This document shows positions 48,496 to 57,876 of a stretch of DNA of 64,000 bases, piece after piece. Below the pieces are notes generated by a model. The model saw only the letters and a program-made list of their open reading frames with translations, ran no database searches and had not been told where the DNA came from. Numbering within the stretch: position 1 is the stretch's first letter; each line of letters begins with the position of its first letter. This DNA comes from Gemmata massiliana. Its GTDB lineage: Bacteria; Planctomycetota; Planctomycetia; Gemmatales; Gemmataceae. The stretch spans positions 246,671 to 310,670 of the forward strand of contig HG799463.1 in the NCBI GenBank assembly GCA_000531095.1, in the 5' to 3' direction. The translations under genes were made by a program, and so were the position numbers.

Positions 48496-49227
48496 TCACT
48501 CTTTACCCAGCACGAGATCGACGACCCAGCACCCGCGCACGTGGAGCGCAAGGGGATCGCGGCAGTGATTCAGGATCATTTCGTTATCACAGCCCGCGTC
48601 TTGAAGGGCGTCGGCGAGAACCGGCAGCGTGCCAAAGTCGCGCGCCGCGTACATCCGCTCGGCGAGGGCCAGCGCTGTATTCGTGCGCCACTCGGGCGAG
48701 AACCTCACGGGTCGAAACGGGTTCCCAAAGATGTCGCGGAGTGTGTGGCACATTTCGCCCGCGAGGATTTGAGTTCCTCCCGCATCGAGCTTCATACGGA
48801 AGGCCAATGCGTCCCGCGTCTGGGCAAGCATCCCGTTGTAGAAACCGTTCGCGGCCGCGCTCCAGGCGACGTGAGTCGCAATGACCGCGGATATACTCGT
48901 CGCACGGACGTGGTCGATGTGAGGCGCAGACGCCGCAAACAGGTTCTCGCGCGCCATTTGTGCTTCACACCGGGCCGCGTAAGCGTCCGAGATCGCATCG
49001 TTAAATTGGGTCAGTGTCGCCAAATTGACCGCGTGGAGTTCCGCAATTTCGATCACGCGCCGGCTGCGCTCATCGGTGACTGCCGGCCACGCGAACCGAC
49101 AACAACTGAAAGCGAAGAAGCGCAATTTACGAGCGTCGGTCGGGCGCTGTAAACGTCGATTGAGGCGGGCCAGAACCCAAAGTAGGCGGAGGGGACGACT
49201 TACCGTCAACCAGGTCTGTTCGTCCAT
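48496..49227 (-). CDS. Gemmata-type conserved protein (TIGR02996-associated style)
   Basis: A 243-residue protein. It has features I associate with a large lineage-specific family in Gemmata-like genomes: an N-terminal TWLTVSRPLRLLWVL, a Cys-rich ARKLRFFAFSCCRFAWPAVTDERSRRVIEIAE, then alanine-rich helices, and an ending block RDIFGNPFRPVRFSPEWRT, LPVLADALQDAGCDNEMILNHC and HVRGCWVVDLVLGKE. Function unknown; the two ends are the conserved part. The stop of this gene is 61 bases upstream of the FAH gene's ATG, and its own start lies 4 bases from the DUF1501 stop, so the three may form one operon. Confidence 0.8.
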   Translation of the reverse strand: MDEQTWLTVSRPLRLLWVLARLNRRLQRPTDARKLRFFAFSCCRFAWPAVTDERSRRVIEIAELHAVNLATLTQFNDAISDAYAARCEAQMARENLFAASAPHIDHVRATSISAVIATHVAWSAAANGFYNGMLAQTRDALAFRMKLDAGGTQILAGEMCHTLRDIFGNPFRPVRFSPEWRTNTALALAERMYAARDFGTLPVLADALQDAGCDNEMILNHCRDPLALHVRGCWVVDLVLGKE

Positions 49228-49230
49228 CCG

Positions 49231-50622
49231 TCACCCCAGAATCGGCTTCACCGGTTCACCGCGGCAGATCGCGAGCGGGCGCCCGAGACCGTCCTGAATC
49301 TCGGTATCAAGCGGGATGCCCAATGAATGGTAGATCGTGGCGTGCAGATCTTGCGGCAGCACGCGCCCGTCCTTCGGGTAGGCCGCTAGCTTGTCGCTGG
49401 AGCCATACACAGTCCCGCCGCGCACCCCGCCCCCAGCGAGCGCGACCGAGAAGCACGGTCCCCAGTGGTCGCGCCCCCCTGCCCCGTTGATTTTCGGCGT
49501 GCGCCCGAACTCGGCCACCCACACCACGAGCGTGTCTTCGAGCATCCCGCGGTCCGACAGGTCTTCGAGTAGGGCACTGTACGCAGTGTCGAGCACCGGC
49601 ATCAATTTGCGCACGCCCTCGGAGTTGTTGGTGTGCGTGTCCCAGTGCCCGTTGTTCGGCGCGTTCGCGACCCGCGTCCAGTTCACGCGGATCAGCGGTA
49701 TCCCGGACTCGACCATTCGGCGCGCGAGCAGGCACGATTGCCCGAACCGGGAGCGCCCGTAACGGTCGCGGGTCTTCACGCTCTCGGCGTCGAGGTCGAA
49801 CGCCTTGCGCGCCGCGGGGGACGAAATCATCTCGAAGGCGCGTTGCGTGTGGGCGCCGGCCCCGTCCGGTGCCGTGTGCCGATGAGCGACAGCCTGTCCC
49901 AGAGCTTCGAGTAATCCCTTACGCTGGTCGAAGCGCGTGCTCGGCACTTCGGGAGGAAGCGACAGCCCCGGCACTTCAAACGTCCCCAGCTCGGGCGCGC
50001 AGGTGATGAGCCACGGGTCGGCCCCGCGCCCGAGGAACCCGCCGTCCTGACCGGGCCACGTGAGGTTGCCGTCGTTCGCGCTCTGTTCCGGGAGCGTGAC
50101 GGCCGCGGGGAGCGTACAGTGCGGTTGCAGCAGCTTCCGCACCACGCCCCCGATACTCGGCCAGTCGTTGGGGGCGCCCGGCTTGGCGTTTTCCACCTGC
50201 ATCGGCTGGTGCGGGTAGCCGGTGGTCATGTAGTAGCCACTGGCACTGTGGGCGTTGTCGTTGGTCTGACACGCCCGCAGAACCGCGATCTTCTCCGTGA
50301 GGCGGCTCGTCTTCACCATTGTCTCGCCGACAAAGAGTCCGGGCGTCGCGGTGCGGATCACGCCCATGTCCCCACGCGCCTCCGCGGGCGCATCCGGTTT
50401 CGGATCCCACGTCTCCTGTTGTGGCGGCGCGCCACCCAAGAACAGCAGAATCACGCTCCTCTTCTTGGGCGGCGCGGAGCGCGAACGGCTCGCCCCTTCA
50501 CGGGCGTGGAGCAGGTTCGGGAGCGTCAGGCCGAAGGCGCCGAGCGAGCCGATGGTGAGTGCTTCGCGGCGCGACGGACCGTCACAGAGACGGGTGGAAC
50601 GGGGCGCGGGGAGTGAGAGCAT
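49231..50622 (-). CDS. DUF1501 domain protein
   Basis: A 463-residue DUF1501 protein starting MLSLPAPRSTRLCDGPSRREALTIGSLG, with a Tat-like signal. Family blocks: SVILLFLGGAPPQQETWDPKPDAP, IAVLRACQTNDNAHSASGYYM, FGQSCLLARRMVESGIPLIRVNW, LVVWVAEFGRTPKINGAGGRDHWGPCFSVALAGGGVRGG and YHSLGIPLDTE. The frame is open far upstream (to 51015) and runs into the C-terminal frame of the LEPR protein, see findings. It is the third DUF1501 gene here without a DUF1549/DUF1553 partner. Confidence 0.9.
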   Translation of the reverse strand: MLSLPAPRSTRLCDGPSRREALTIGSLGAFGLTLPNLLHAREGASRSRSAPPKKRSVILLFLGGAPPQQETWDPKPDAPAEARGDMGVIRTATPGLFVGETMVKTSRLTEKIAVLRACQTNDNAHSASGYYMTTGYPHQPMQVENAKPGAPNDWPSIGGVVRKLLQPHCTLPAAVTLPEQSANDGNLTWPGQDGGFLGRGADPWLITCAPELGTFEVPGLSLPPEVPSTRFDQRKGLLEALGQAVAHRHTAPDGAGAHTQRAFEMISSPAARKAFDLDAESVKTRDRYGRSRFGQSCLLARRMVESGIPLIRVNWTRVANAPNNGHWDTHTNNSEGVRKLMPVLDTAYSALLEDLSDRGMLEDTLVVWVAEFGRTPKINGAGGRDHWGPCFSVALAGGGVRGGTVYGSSDKLAAYPKDGRVLPQDLHATIYHSLGIPLDTEIQDGLGRPLAICRGEPVKPILG

Positions 50623-50746
50623 CAAAAACTCGCGCGGTGGGAGGGTTGCGAGTGCGGTCGGTGGGTGGTGAATAGAGTATGCCGCAAGGTGCCCCAAAGG
50701 TGAAGCGGAAACTGCCGACACGAAGGTGCGAGAGTGGGCCGCGGAC

Positions 50747-52278
50747 TCAGCACCCAGTTTGGCGACGACCTTGCTCTTGAGGTTCTCGGCCCCTCCCAGC
50801 CACACGCCGTCCGGGATGTCGAGCAGAGCCGGGGTGCTCACGTCCAGAAGTCGGCCCTCGATCTGGTACTCCAACCCGCCGCTCGCGGAGCGCGCCCAGG
50901 TGAGGGGCCTTGCCCTCGCCCAGTTTGGAAACCCACTCCGGCAGCGGTTCCGTATCGAGCGTCCCCTTCCACGTCTCGCCCTGTGACGCGCCGCCGATGG
51001 TCGCCTCGACCTCAATGACCTTGTCGCCGACGAACGGTCCGGGGTCGATGGGCTCGGTCCGGTACGTGGCGCCGTCGGCTTGGCGGGTGGCGACGAACAC
51101 CTGACCGCCGATGCTCACCGTGACCCGGGGTTTGAGCGCGGCGAGGGAGTCGGAGAGAACGGCGGCGTAGGTCTGATCGATCGGATTGAACCGGAGCTGG
51201 GGGTCGGAGCCGGAGAAGAACCGGCCGATGACCGTGTCGGCACTACCGGTCCCATCGTATTTCGCGGTGAACGAACTGATCGCCGGGGTGTACGCGATCG
51301 AACGAGTGTTGTTGGACCGATTTTCGCCCGCGAGGCCACCGGAGTTGACCTCGTAGAGCAACTGTGTCGCGTCTGGTGGCGGCGCACCGATCGAGACGAC
51401 GTACTCGGAGTGCGGCCCTTCCCCCGGTCCATCGCCAGCCCGGCCCCCAGAAGCCCCGCGCTAATCTTCTTCCCGGTCCGGTCGGCCCAGAAAAGGTTGT
51501 ACGTCCAACTCTGACCCGCGGGCGGAGCGGGGAGGGCCTCGCTATTGGTGTAGCTCAGATTCACGCCCCCCTTCACCGCGTCCCACGCGAGTGACGTGGG
51601 CGACACGTCGCGCGCGAGCGGTTGGATCGTGAGATCGGCCCGGAGCGTGGCCCCGGCCTCGAGTATCGTCGGTTGCCCTTGGCTTTGAATGGCCTGGCCC
51701 CGTGCCCCGATGACCAGGGTGACGAACGAGCCGATCGTCTCCCCTTTGAGCACCCAAGTGGAATCGACCGTCGTGCCGGGGTTGACAAAATCCCCGACGA
51801 AATCGCCCGATGCCGACCCGCTCAGGAACGCGGCCCCGACGTCCGGGCCGGTGTTCTTGGACGTCGTGGTCCCCGTCAGTGCGAGGGCGATATTGACCGG
51901 ATCCCCGATATTCTCGCCCCCGCTCGGGTCGATGCGGTAGATGAGGCGCAGGGTCACGCCCGCCGTACTGAAGGCGAAAATCTTACCGTAGTCGGGGTTC
52001 ACGCTCGCGCGCGCGGACACCTTCACCGTTCCGTTCGGCTGCACGTCACGGTCAATGCGTGCCTCGGCGTTCCGGGTCAGCGCCGTGCCGGGCACGGTGC
52101 TGGTCACGACATTTTGCGGCTCGAACCTCGGCCCGGTCCCGTCCGGAGCGGGCGAGGAGACGGCCTGCGCGGTGGACAAGGGGTCGAGGTACTCGTCGTA
52201 GAGCGTGAGGACCGCGGGGACTTCGCGGGGCTCCAGGACTTCGAGGCCGAGCTTGGGCTGAGTCGTCCGGAATGGCAT
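50747..52278 (-). CDS. LEPR-type surface-anchored protein, two apparent frameshifts
   Basis: It starts MPFRTTQPKLGLEVLEPREVPAV; the LEPREVPAV stretch is the motif found at the N-terminus of many exported Gemmata-like proteins. The first frame (to about 51430) is beta-rich (VVTSTVPGTALTRN, LRLIYRIDPSGGENIG). After LAMDRG the frame breaks at a 5-base G run (51421-51425). The next frame carries GEGPHSEYVVSIGAPPPD and YEVNSGGLAGEN, continuing to EPLPEWVSKLGEGK. A second break near 50903-50912 moves to a third frame (SASGGLEYQIEGRLLDVS, DIPDGVWLGGAENLKSK), which has no stop before the DUF1501 start. The protein is probably a secreted or cell-surface beta protein of unknown function. Confidence 0.65.
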
Positions 52279-52511
52279 GGCGTTGGTGTGGTTGTAATGT
52301 GTCTCGGGGCGCGCAGGCCCGAAAGAACGGGCCGCGTTCCAGCGGCTCGGACCGCCGGAACCGGTTCCGCATCCGCGGCCTCTCGCACAGATGCGGCGCG
52401 AGCGCGGAACCGGACAAAAAAATTGTGGCCCCGCGGTCCGCGCGATGCACTGCTGCTCTCCCGCCTCGCGCCGTGCCGGCTGGACACGTTTACTGACCGA
52501 GGTGCCCGCTC

Positions 52512-53072
52512 GTGTCACCCGACGCACCCGTCGGGGATCGGTTCGCAGAAATGCTCGAGGTCTGCCGCCGATTCCTCCTGTCCATTGCCAACGCCGAGTT
52601 ACCCGACCGGCTCCGCCCCAAGGGGGGCGCGAGCGATCTGGTGCAAAACACGCTCGCGGCCGCGCACGAGGCGCGCCACCAGTTCACCGGCCGGACGGTG
52701 GGTGAGTTGCGCGCGTGGCTGCGGGCCATTCTGGTCAACGAATTGGCCGGGTTCCGCCGCCGGTACCTCGGGACCGCCGCGCGGAGCGCGCGCCTGAAAC
52801 GTCCGCTCTCGGCCGCGGCGGGGTGCACCGCCCACGGCGCTTCGCCCGCCCCGAACCCCGCGGACGAGTCCCACCACCTCTCGGCCCTCGTGGACCGCCT
52901 TCCGGGCGACCTTCGGGAGGCCGTCCGCCTGCGGATCCAGGAGGAGCTCCCGTTCGCGGTTGTCGGACAGCGACTCGGTCGGACGGAAGAGGCCGCCCGC
53001 AAATTGTTCACCCAGGCCCTCGCGGCCCTCCGGGAGATGGTCGCTAGAACAGGCGGGCGCGAGAGCACATGA
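52512..53072 (+). CDS. ECF-type sigma factor
   Basis: A 186-residue sigma factor. Region 2 has KGGASDLVQNTLAAAHEARHQF and ELRAWLRAILVNELAGFRRRYL; region 4 has LPFAVVGQRLGRTEEAARKLFTQALAALREM. The start is a GTG at 52512 with GAGGTG seven bases upstream; the protein begins MSPDAPVGDRF. Its stop overlaps the ATG of the kinase-WD40 gene (ATGA, 53069-53072). The LEPR gene diverges from it. Confidence 0.88.
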   Translation: MSPDAPVGDRFAEMLEVCRRFLLSIANAELPDRLRPKGGASDLVQNTLAAAHEARHQFTGRTVGELRAWLRAILVNELAGFRRRYLGTAARSARLKRPLSAAAGCTAHGASPAPNPADESHHLSALVDRLPGDLREAVRLRIQEELPFAVVGQRLGRTEEAARKLFTQALAALREMVARTGGREST

Positions 53073-56000
53073 GCGGCCCCCACGAACCGCTTCCGAACGC
53101 ACCCCTCTCGCCCCGGCACGCGGCCGAGTTAGCGGCCCTGCTCTGCGGCCTCGACCGTCTCGACCCGATCTTGGCCCTCCCCACGCACCCATCGCTCGCG
53201 GACCCGCCCCTGCCCTTCGGGCGGTACCGATTGCGGGCCCGACTCGGCGCCGGGGCGCACGGCATCGCCCTGCTCGCCGACGACCCGGCGCTGGGCCGCT
53301 CGGTCGTGGTGAAGGTGCCCCAGCCCGCGGTCCTGGCCGACCCGCCGGCGCGCGAACGGTTCGCCCGCGAGGCCCGGGCCGCCGCGCGCCTCGAGCACCC
53401 GGGCGTCGTCCCGGTGTTGGAGGCCGACGAGGAAGGCGGTCTGCCCTACTTGGTCGTCGGGTACGTGCCCGGCCCGTCGCTGGCGGTGTGGCTTCGCGCC
53501 CACCCCGGGCCGACCGGGACGCGCCCCGCGGCCCGGCTGATCGCGGCGCTCGCCGCCGCCGTCCAGCACGCCCACGAACGCGGGGTCCTGCACTGCGACC
53601 TGGCCCCGGCGAACGTCCTGCTCGCCCCGGTTGCGGGCGCCTCGCCCGAATCCCTCGCGGCCTTTGCCCCGGCGGTCGCCGACTTCGGGCTCGCCCGACC
53701 GGTACTAGAAGACCCGGCGCTGAGCCGCACCTTCTGGGTCGCGGGGACGCCGTTGTACATGGCCCCGGAGCAGGCCCGCGGGGACCGCCGCGCCCTGACC
53801 GCCCGCACCGATGTCTATGCCCTCGGGGCCGTACTGTACGAGTTGCTCACCGGCGGTCCGCCGTTCCCGCCGGAGGCCGGCGACGCGGTTCTCGCCCGCG
53901 CGCTCCGCGATTCACCCGCGCGGCCGCGGGATCTGAACCCGACGATCCCTCGGGATTTGGACGCCGTGTGCCTCAAGTGCCTGGAGAAGGATCCGGCCCG
54001 GCGGTACCCATCGGCCGCCGCCCTGTACGACGACCTGTCCAACTATCTGGCCGGGCGCGCGACCCAGGCTCGGCCGATCGGCCCGCTGAGGGCCGCGGCC
54101 CGGTGGGTGCGACGGCACCAGTTCCTCTCCGGCGCGATCGGCCTGGCCACGGTCGCGTGGGCGGCGATCCCGGCCCTCGTGGTCGGTTACTCGAACCGGC
54201 TGACGACCGAGGCCGCCAACCGGCGTATGGCGGAGGCCGAGGCCGAGGCCGCCGGGCGGAAGGGGCGCGAGCACGCGTTCTACGCGACCTTGGAGCGGGT
54301 GCGCCAGCGCCGGGCCGACGATCCCTACTCCGGGTGGGGCACCGAGTCCCTGACCGACCTGAGGGGATTGACGGTCGCGCCCCCGGACGACGCGCTGCCC
54401 GACCTGCGGTCCGAGGCCGCCGCGGCCCTGGCCGCCGTCGACCTGCGGCCGGTCCGCACGGCGGGTGAGGGCTTCTCGGCGTACGCCCCGGTGTTCTCCC
54501 CGGACGGCACCGCGCTGGCCGTGTGTGGCTGGCACTGGGAAGAAGGAACCCGCCAGGGGCACGTTCGGCTGCTCGATCCGGCCACCGGGCACCAGATTCG
54601 GGAACTGGCTTTCCCCATTGACCCGGCTTGGTCCGCTCGTGCGGGCACCGCCGACGGCTGTCGGTCGATCGCCTTCAGTCCGGACGGTCGGTGGCTCGTC
54701 GCCGGCACCCGGGGCGGACAACTGGTCCGCTGGGATCTGACCGCTCGCGCCCCCGAGCCGGTCCCCTGGGCCGCTCACACCGGGGACCACACCGACCCGC
54801 GCCGCGTCTGGGTGCTGGCCCTCGCTTTCGCGGCCGACGGTGGAACGCTGTACTCGTCCACCCGGGATTCGACACGGGCGTGGAACGTGCGGAACGGGTG
54901 GCAGCCGTTGGGGGGGCGCCGGGATTACATCGTCCCGAGCGGGTCCGCGGTCCTGGGGGGCTCGTTCCCTGTTATGCAGGTCCGGGACCAATTGGGCCGG
55001 GAACTGTGCCGGATCGACCCGCGGGGGGCCGTCGAACCAACGGCGGTACAAGGGGAAGAGATCTTCGCCACAACCCGGGACGGGCGCTTGGCCGCGGCGG
55101 TGGTCCTGCCCGATGTCACACTCAATCTCATTGCGACCGACCCGGGGGCGAAACCCTCGCCGCTGCGGTCCCCGGACCGGCCCCGGGACGAGCGGCTCGC
55201 CATCACGTCCATCGGGTTTAACCCCGACGGCGCGCTCCTGGCAACAGCCGAGGAGCACGCCCGGCGCCTCAAGCTCTGGGACGTGTCCGGCGGGCAACTG
55301 CTCGTTGATCGGGCCGTGGGCGGGGGGAGCGGGCGGTTCGCGTTCGCGCCCGATGGTCGGCACCTCGCGGTTACGGAGGACCACCGAACGGTCCTCTACG
55401 AGGTCACAGGGCGGGTACGCGAGGCGGTCGCCATCGGGCCCCGGCGGTGGGCCCAGGCGGTCGCCGTTCGCCCGGACTCTCGCGCCCTCGTCGCGGTGAG
55501 CGACGACGCGTGGCGGAACGTAGAGTTGAGCACGTGGGACGTCCTCCCGGGCCGTCTTCCGACGGGGACGGGTTACCGCGACGTCGGCTTTCGCGGGGCG
55601 CGGATGCCGGTCGCAGCGGCCACACCGAGCGGAACCCGGTTCGCCTTTACCACGGCCCGCGCCGGCGCCGGGGCGGCCGGTACGAACGGCGACCGATTAG
55701 AATTCAGCAACGGGGCCGCGGTCGAATGCGAAGGCATTGCCGACCTGCGGTTCGCACCGGACGGGCGGCTGTGGGCGGCCGACGGGCACCGGATCCGCGT
55801 TTGGACCGCACCGCAATGGACCGAGGAGTGCCCACTGGAAAACGCCCCGGTCGATCGATCAGGCGGGGTCGTGTTCCGGGCGGTTGCCCCGGGGAACACG
55901 GTATCGGTCGCGGGTCGCAGGGACGGGCGGGTGTACGTTCTGCGAGCCAGCGGCCCGGTCCATTCCGTGCCCCCCCCGTTCAACTCGGCCGTGACGGCGT

Positions 56001-56371
56001 TGAGGCTCTCCGCCGACGAAAAGCGCGTTCTCGTTGGCGGAGAACGGGGAGAATTGTGCCTACTCGAAGCGAGCGGGCGGCTCGTTACTCTGCTCCGCGG
56101 CGCCCACAGGGACGAAGTAACGACGGTAATGTTCGGGCCGGGCGGGTGGCTCGTCACCGGGTCCGCGGACCGGACCATTAAGCTGTGGGACGCCGGGTTG
56201 AAGCCGGTGCTGACGCTTTGGTTCGGTGGGGCGGTACAGCAAGCCTGTCTGAGTTCCGACGGCCAGCTCCTGACGGTCCTGGTGCGCGGTGAGCGCGGGG
56301 TACGGCGGTGGCGATTGGACCATTTGACTGCGGCCTTGGCCGACCTCGGCCTGCCGCCCGGGTGGCCATAA
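53069..56371 (+). CDS. Ser/Thr kinase-like protein with C-terminal WD40 repeats
   Basis: An 1100-residue protein. The kinase domain (about residues 52-330) has LGAGAHGIALLADD, lysine 82 in VVVKVPQP, HCDLAPANVLL at 175-185 in place of HRDLKPxN, ADFGLAR at 204-210, and GTPLYMAPEQ. The arginine and lysine of the catalytic loop are changed. A membrane segment lies at about 355-377 (FLSGAIGLATVAWAAIPALVV). The outer part carries WD40-like units: VFSPDGTALAV, IAFSPDGRWLVAG, GFNPDGALLATAEEH with KLWDV, and GWLVTGSADRTIKLWDAG. A beta-propeller sensor outside and a kinase inside is the likely layout. Translation is coupled to the sigma factor gene. Confidence 0.9.
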   Translation: MSGPHEPLPNAPLSPRHAAELAALLCGLDRLDPILALPTHPSLADPPLPFGRYRLRARLGAGAHGIALLADDPALGRSVVVKVPQPAVLADPPARERFAREARAAARLEHPGVVPVLEADEEGGLPYLVVGYVPGPSLAVWLRAHPGPTGTRPAARLIAALAAAVQHAHERGVLHCDLAPANVLLAPVAGASPESLAAFAPAVADFGLARPVLEDPALSRTFWVAGTPLYMAPEQARGDRRALTARTDVYALGAVLYELLTGGPPFPPEAGDAVLARALRDSPARPRDLNPTIPRDLDAVCLKCLEKDPARRYPSAAALYDDLSNYLAGRATQARPIGPLRAAARWVRRHQFLSGAIGLATVAWAAIPALVVGYSNRLTTEAANRRMAEAEAEAAGRKGREHAFYATLERVRQRRADDPYSGWGTESLTDLRGLTVAPPDDALPDLRSEAAAALAAVDLRPVRTAGEGFSAYAPVFSPDGTALAVCGWHWEEGTRQGHVRLLDPATGHQIRELAFPIDPAWSARAGTADGCRSIAFSPDGRWLVAGTRGGQLVRWDLTARAPEPVPWAAHTGDHTDPRRVWVLALAFAADGGTLYSSTRDSTRAWNVRNGWQPLGGRRDYIVPSGSAVLGGSFPVMQVRDQLGRELCRIDPRGAVEPTAVQGEEIFATTRDGRLAAAVVLPDVTLNLIATDPGAKPSPLRSPDRPRDERLAITSIGFNPDGALLATAEEHARRLKLWDVSGGQLLVDRAVGGGSGRFAFAPDGRHLAVTEDHRTVLYEVTGRVREAVAIGPRRWAQAVAVRPDSRALVAVSDDAWRNVELSTWDVLPGRLPTGTGYRDVGFRGARMPVAAATPSGTRFAFTTARAGAGAAGTNGDRLEFSNGAAVECEGIADLRFAPDGRLWAADGHRIRVWTAPQWTEECPLENAPVDRSGGVVFRAVAPGNTVSVAGRRDGRVYVLRASGPVHSVPPPFNSAVTALRLSADEKRVLVGGERGELCLLEASGRLVTLLRGAHRDEVTTVMFGPGGWLVTGSADRTIKLWDAGLKPVLTLWFGGAVQQACLSSDGQLLTVLVRGERGVRRWRLDHLTAALADLGLPPGWP

Positions 56372-56581
56372 GATTAAATTCGACTGATACCGATTACGGG
56401 ACCGTCCGCGGTGAAGTAGCGTGAGGTTACTGAAGCTCTCCCGGCCTTCGCCCACGGGCGGCCGCCATGATTCTACCACCCGAGGCACACGATCCGGTGC
56501 AGGTTCTGGCGGCGCACGTCACCACCCCACTACCAACATGCTGTTTGGCGCGTGCCCGGGCGATGACGCCTGCGCTCCGGT
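56372..56581. other. Intergenic region after the kinase-WD40 gene
   Basis: No gene recognised. The sequence is GC-rich and not clearly folded into a terminator. It borders the start of a decayed region. Confidence 0.4.
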
Positions 56582-57690
56582 TCACGGATTTGGGCAGCCG
56601 CTCCGCGGTGTCCCGGGCACGCAGCATTTGAGCAGGTGCGCGCCGGGCGGGCGCTCTTCTTGATCGCTCACGCTTCGGCCCCTGTTGCGGGCTCGGCGCA
56701 GCCGAACATCTGCCGCAATTTGCTCGCGGCCCGTTGGTAGGCTATCGCCGCCCGGACGGGTGACACGCCGAGGCGCAGGCCCACGGTGCCCGTTAGCTTT
56801 CGTCGCCCGCCGTACACCGCGTGGCTCTGCTCCACGAGGTAGCCGCGCACCCGGCAAGCCCCGGTGCACTGCGCGCGGTGGCACCATGTGGCGGAGCTGG
56901 TTCGGGTGCCAGTGCGGAGCCCCGGCCTTTTTAGCCGCCCGCTGAACCGCATGGGCGTATGTGGTGGGCCGGAACTCGTTCCCGGGCGCCCGCAACGGAT
57001 CGTTCTTGCGCCGGTCCTACTGCGACGGCTGAACGGTACTTTTGCGCTTGGCCCGCCTTGCCCCGAAGCGCTCCGCGCGCGCTTCGGCGGGGCTGAAGAG
57101 TGTGGCTTCGGGATCGACCGCGCATCCCGCGACCGTTTCCACCGGCCGCTTCAGATCGCGGAGCAGTGCGGCGTCCCGCTCCCGGCCGGCTTCTTGGTAC
57201 GCATCAGCCATTACCAGCCGGGCGGTGTCGCCGGAGATCTCGAAACCGATCGGGGGCGCGCCGGTGCGGAGCTGGAATCCGACCAGTGCGGCTTGGGCCT
57301 TCGGCCCGATCAGAACGGGGCGCGGGCGGTCGTGGTGGGCGGTCTTGTGGTGGCGCGGCCTGTGCGCCCACACGTCACCGGCCCGATCCACCTCGCACAA
57401 CCGCAAGAGACAAACCGCACCGGGCCGCGTTTCCGTCAGGAACTGAACCTCCACCATCGCGCGCAGGTGCGTGTCGAGAAATGGCAGTGTGGCGACGACA
57501 CGAGCGCGCTCAACAGTCGTTATCGGTTCCGTTTCCCGCGGGGCGCTCCGCGCGCCCCACCGCAGTCCCGCGAGCGTGCGGAGCGCTTCGTACCCGGCGC
57601 GGCGATTAATGACCTTTCGGGAGACGTTCGCTTCGACCTTTCGGCGGCGCACCTCGGGCCGAACGAGGTGGCAGACGCGGTCCCGGACCG
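56582..57690 (-). pseudogene. Tyrosine recombinase (integrase) remnant
   Basis: A planctomycete-type site-specific integrase, 5' truncated. Recognisable: VRDRVCHLVRPEV, ALRTLAGLRWGARSAPRETEP, LRAMVEVQFLTETRPGAVCLLRLCEVD, WAHRPRHHKTAHHDRPRPVLIGPKAQAAL and PEATLFSPAEARAERFG. The frame then meets an in-frame TAG at 57017 (after VQPSQ) but goes on with RKNDPLRAPGNEF, YAHAVQRAAKKAGAPHWHPNQLRH, the R-H part of the catalytic set. After this it decays by frameshift and the catalytic tyrosine is not visible. No attachment site or target duplication recognised. It marks a former mobile element. Confidence 0.8.
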
Positions 57691-57813
57691 TTCGTGAACC
57701 GGCTTGAGACTGAGCCCTTAGCTGAACGGTTGACGCGCGATGAGGCTTGACGTTCGGAGATGAGGTGCGCGAGTGCTGGGGCGAACTCGGTGCGATCTAC
57801 GAGTTGAGAGGCT

Positions 57814-57837
57814 CGGCGCGCGTCTCAACGCGCGCCG
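57814..57837 (-). terminator. Hairpin after the ceramidase-like gene
   Basis: A perfect 10-base stem (57814-57823 with 57828-57837, loop CTCA) lies about 40 bases after the stop of the minus-strand gene at 57877. It has no T-run. Confidence 0.5.
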
Positions 57838-57876
57838 GCGGGTGCGTTACTAACGGTATGGGTAGCCCAGCGCAGG

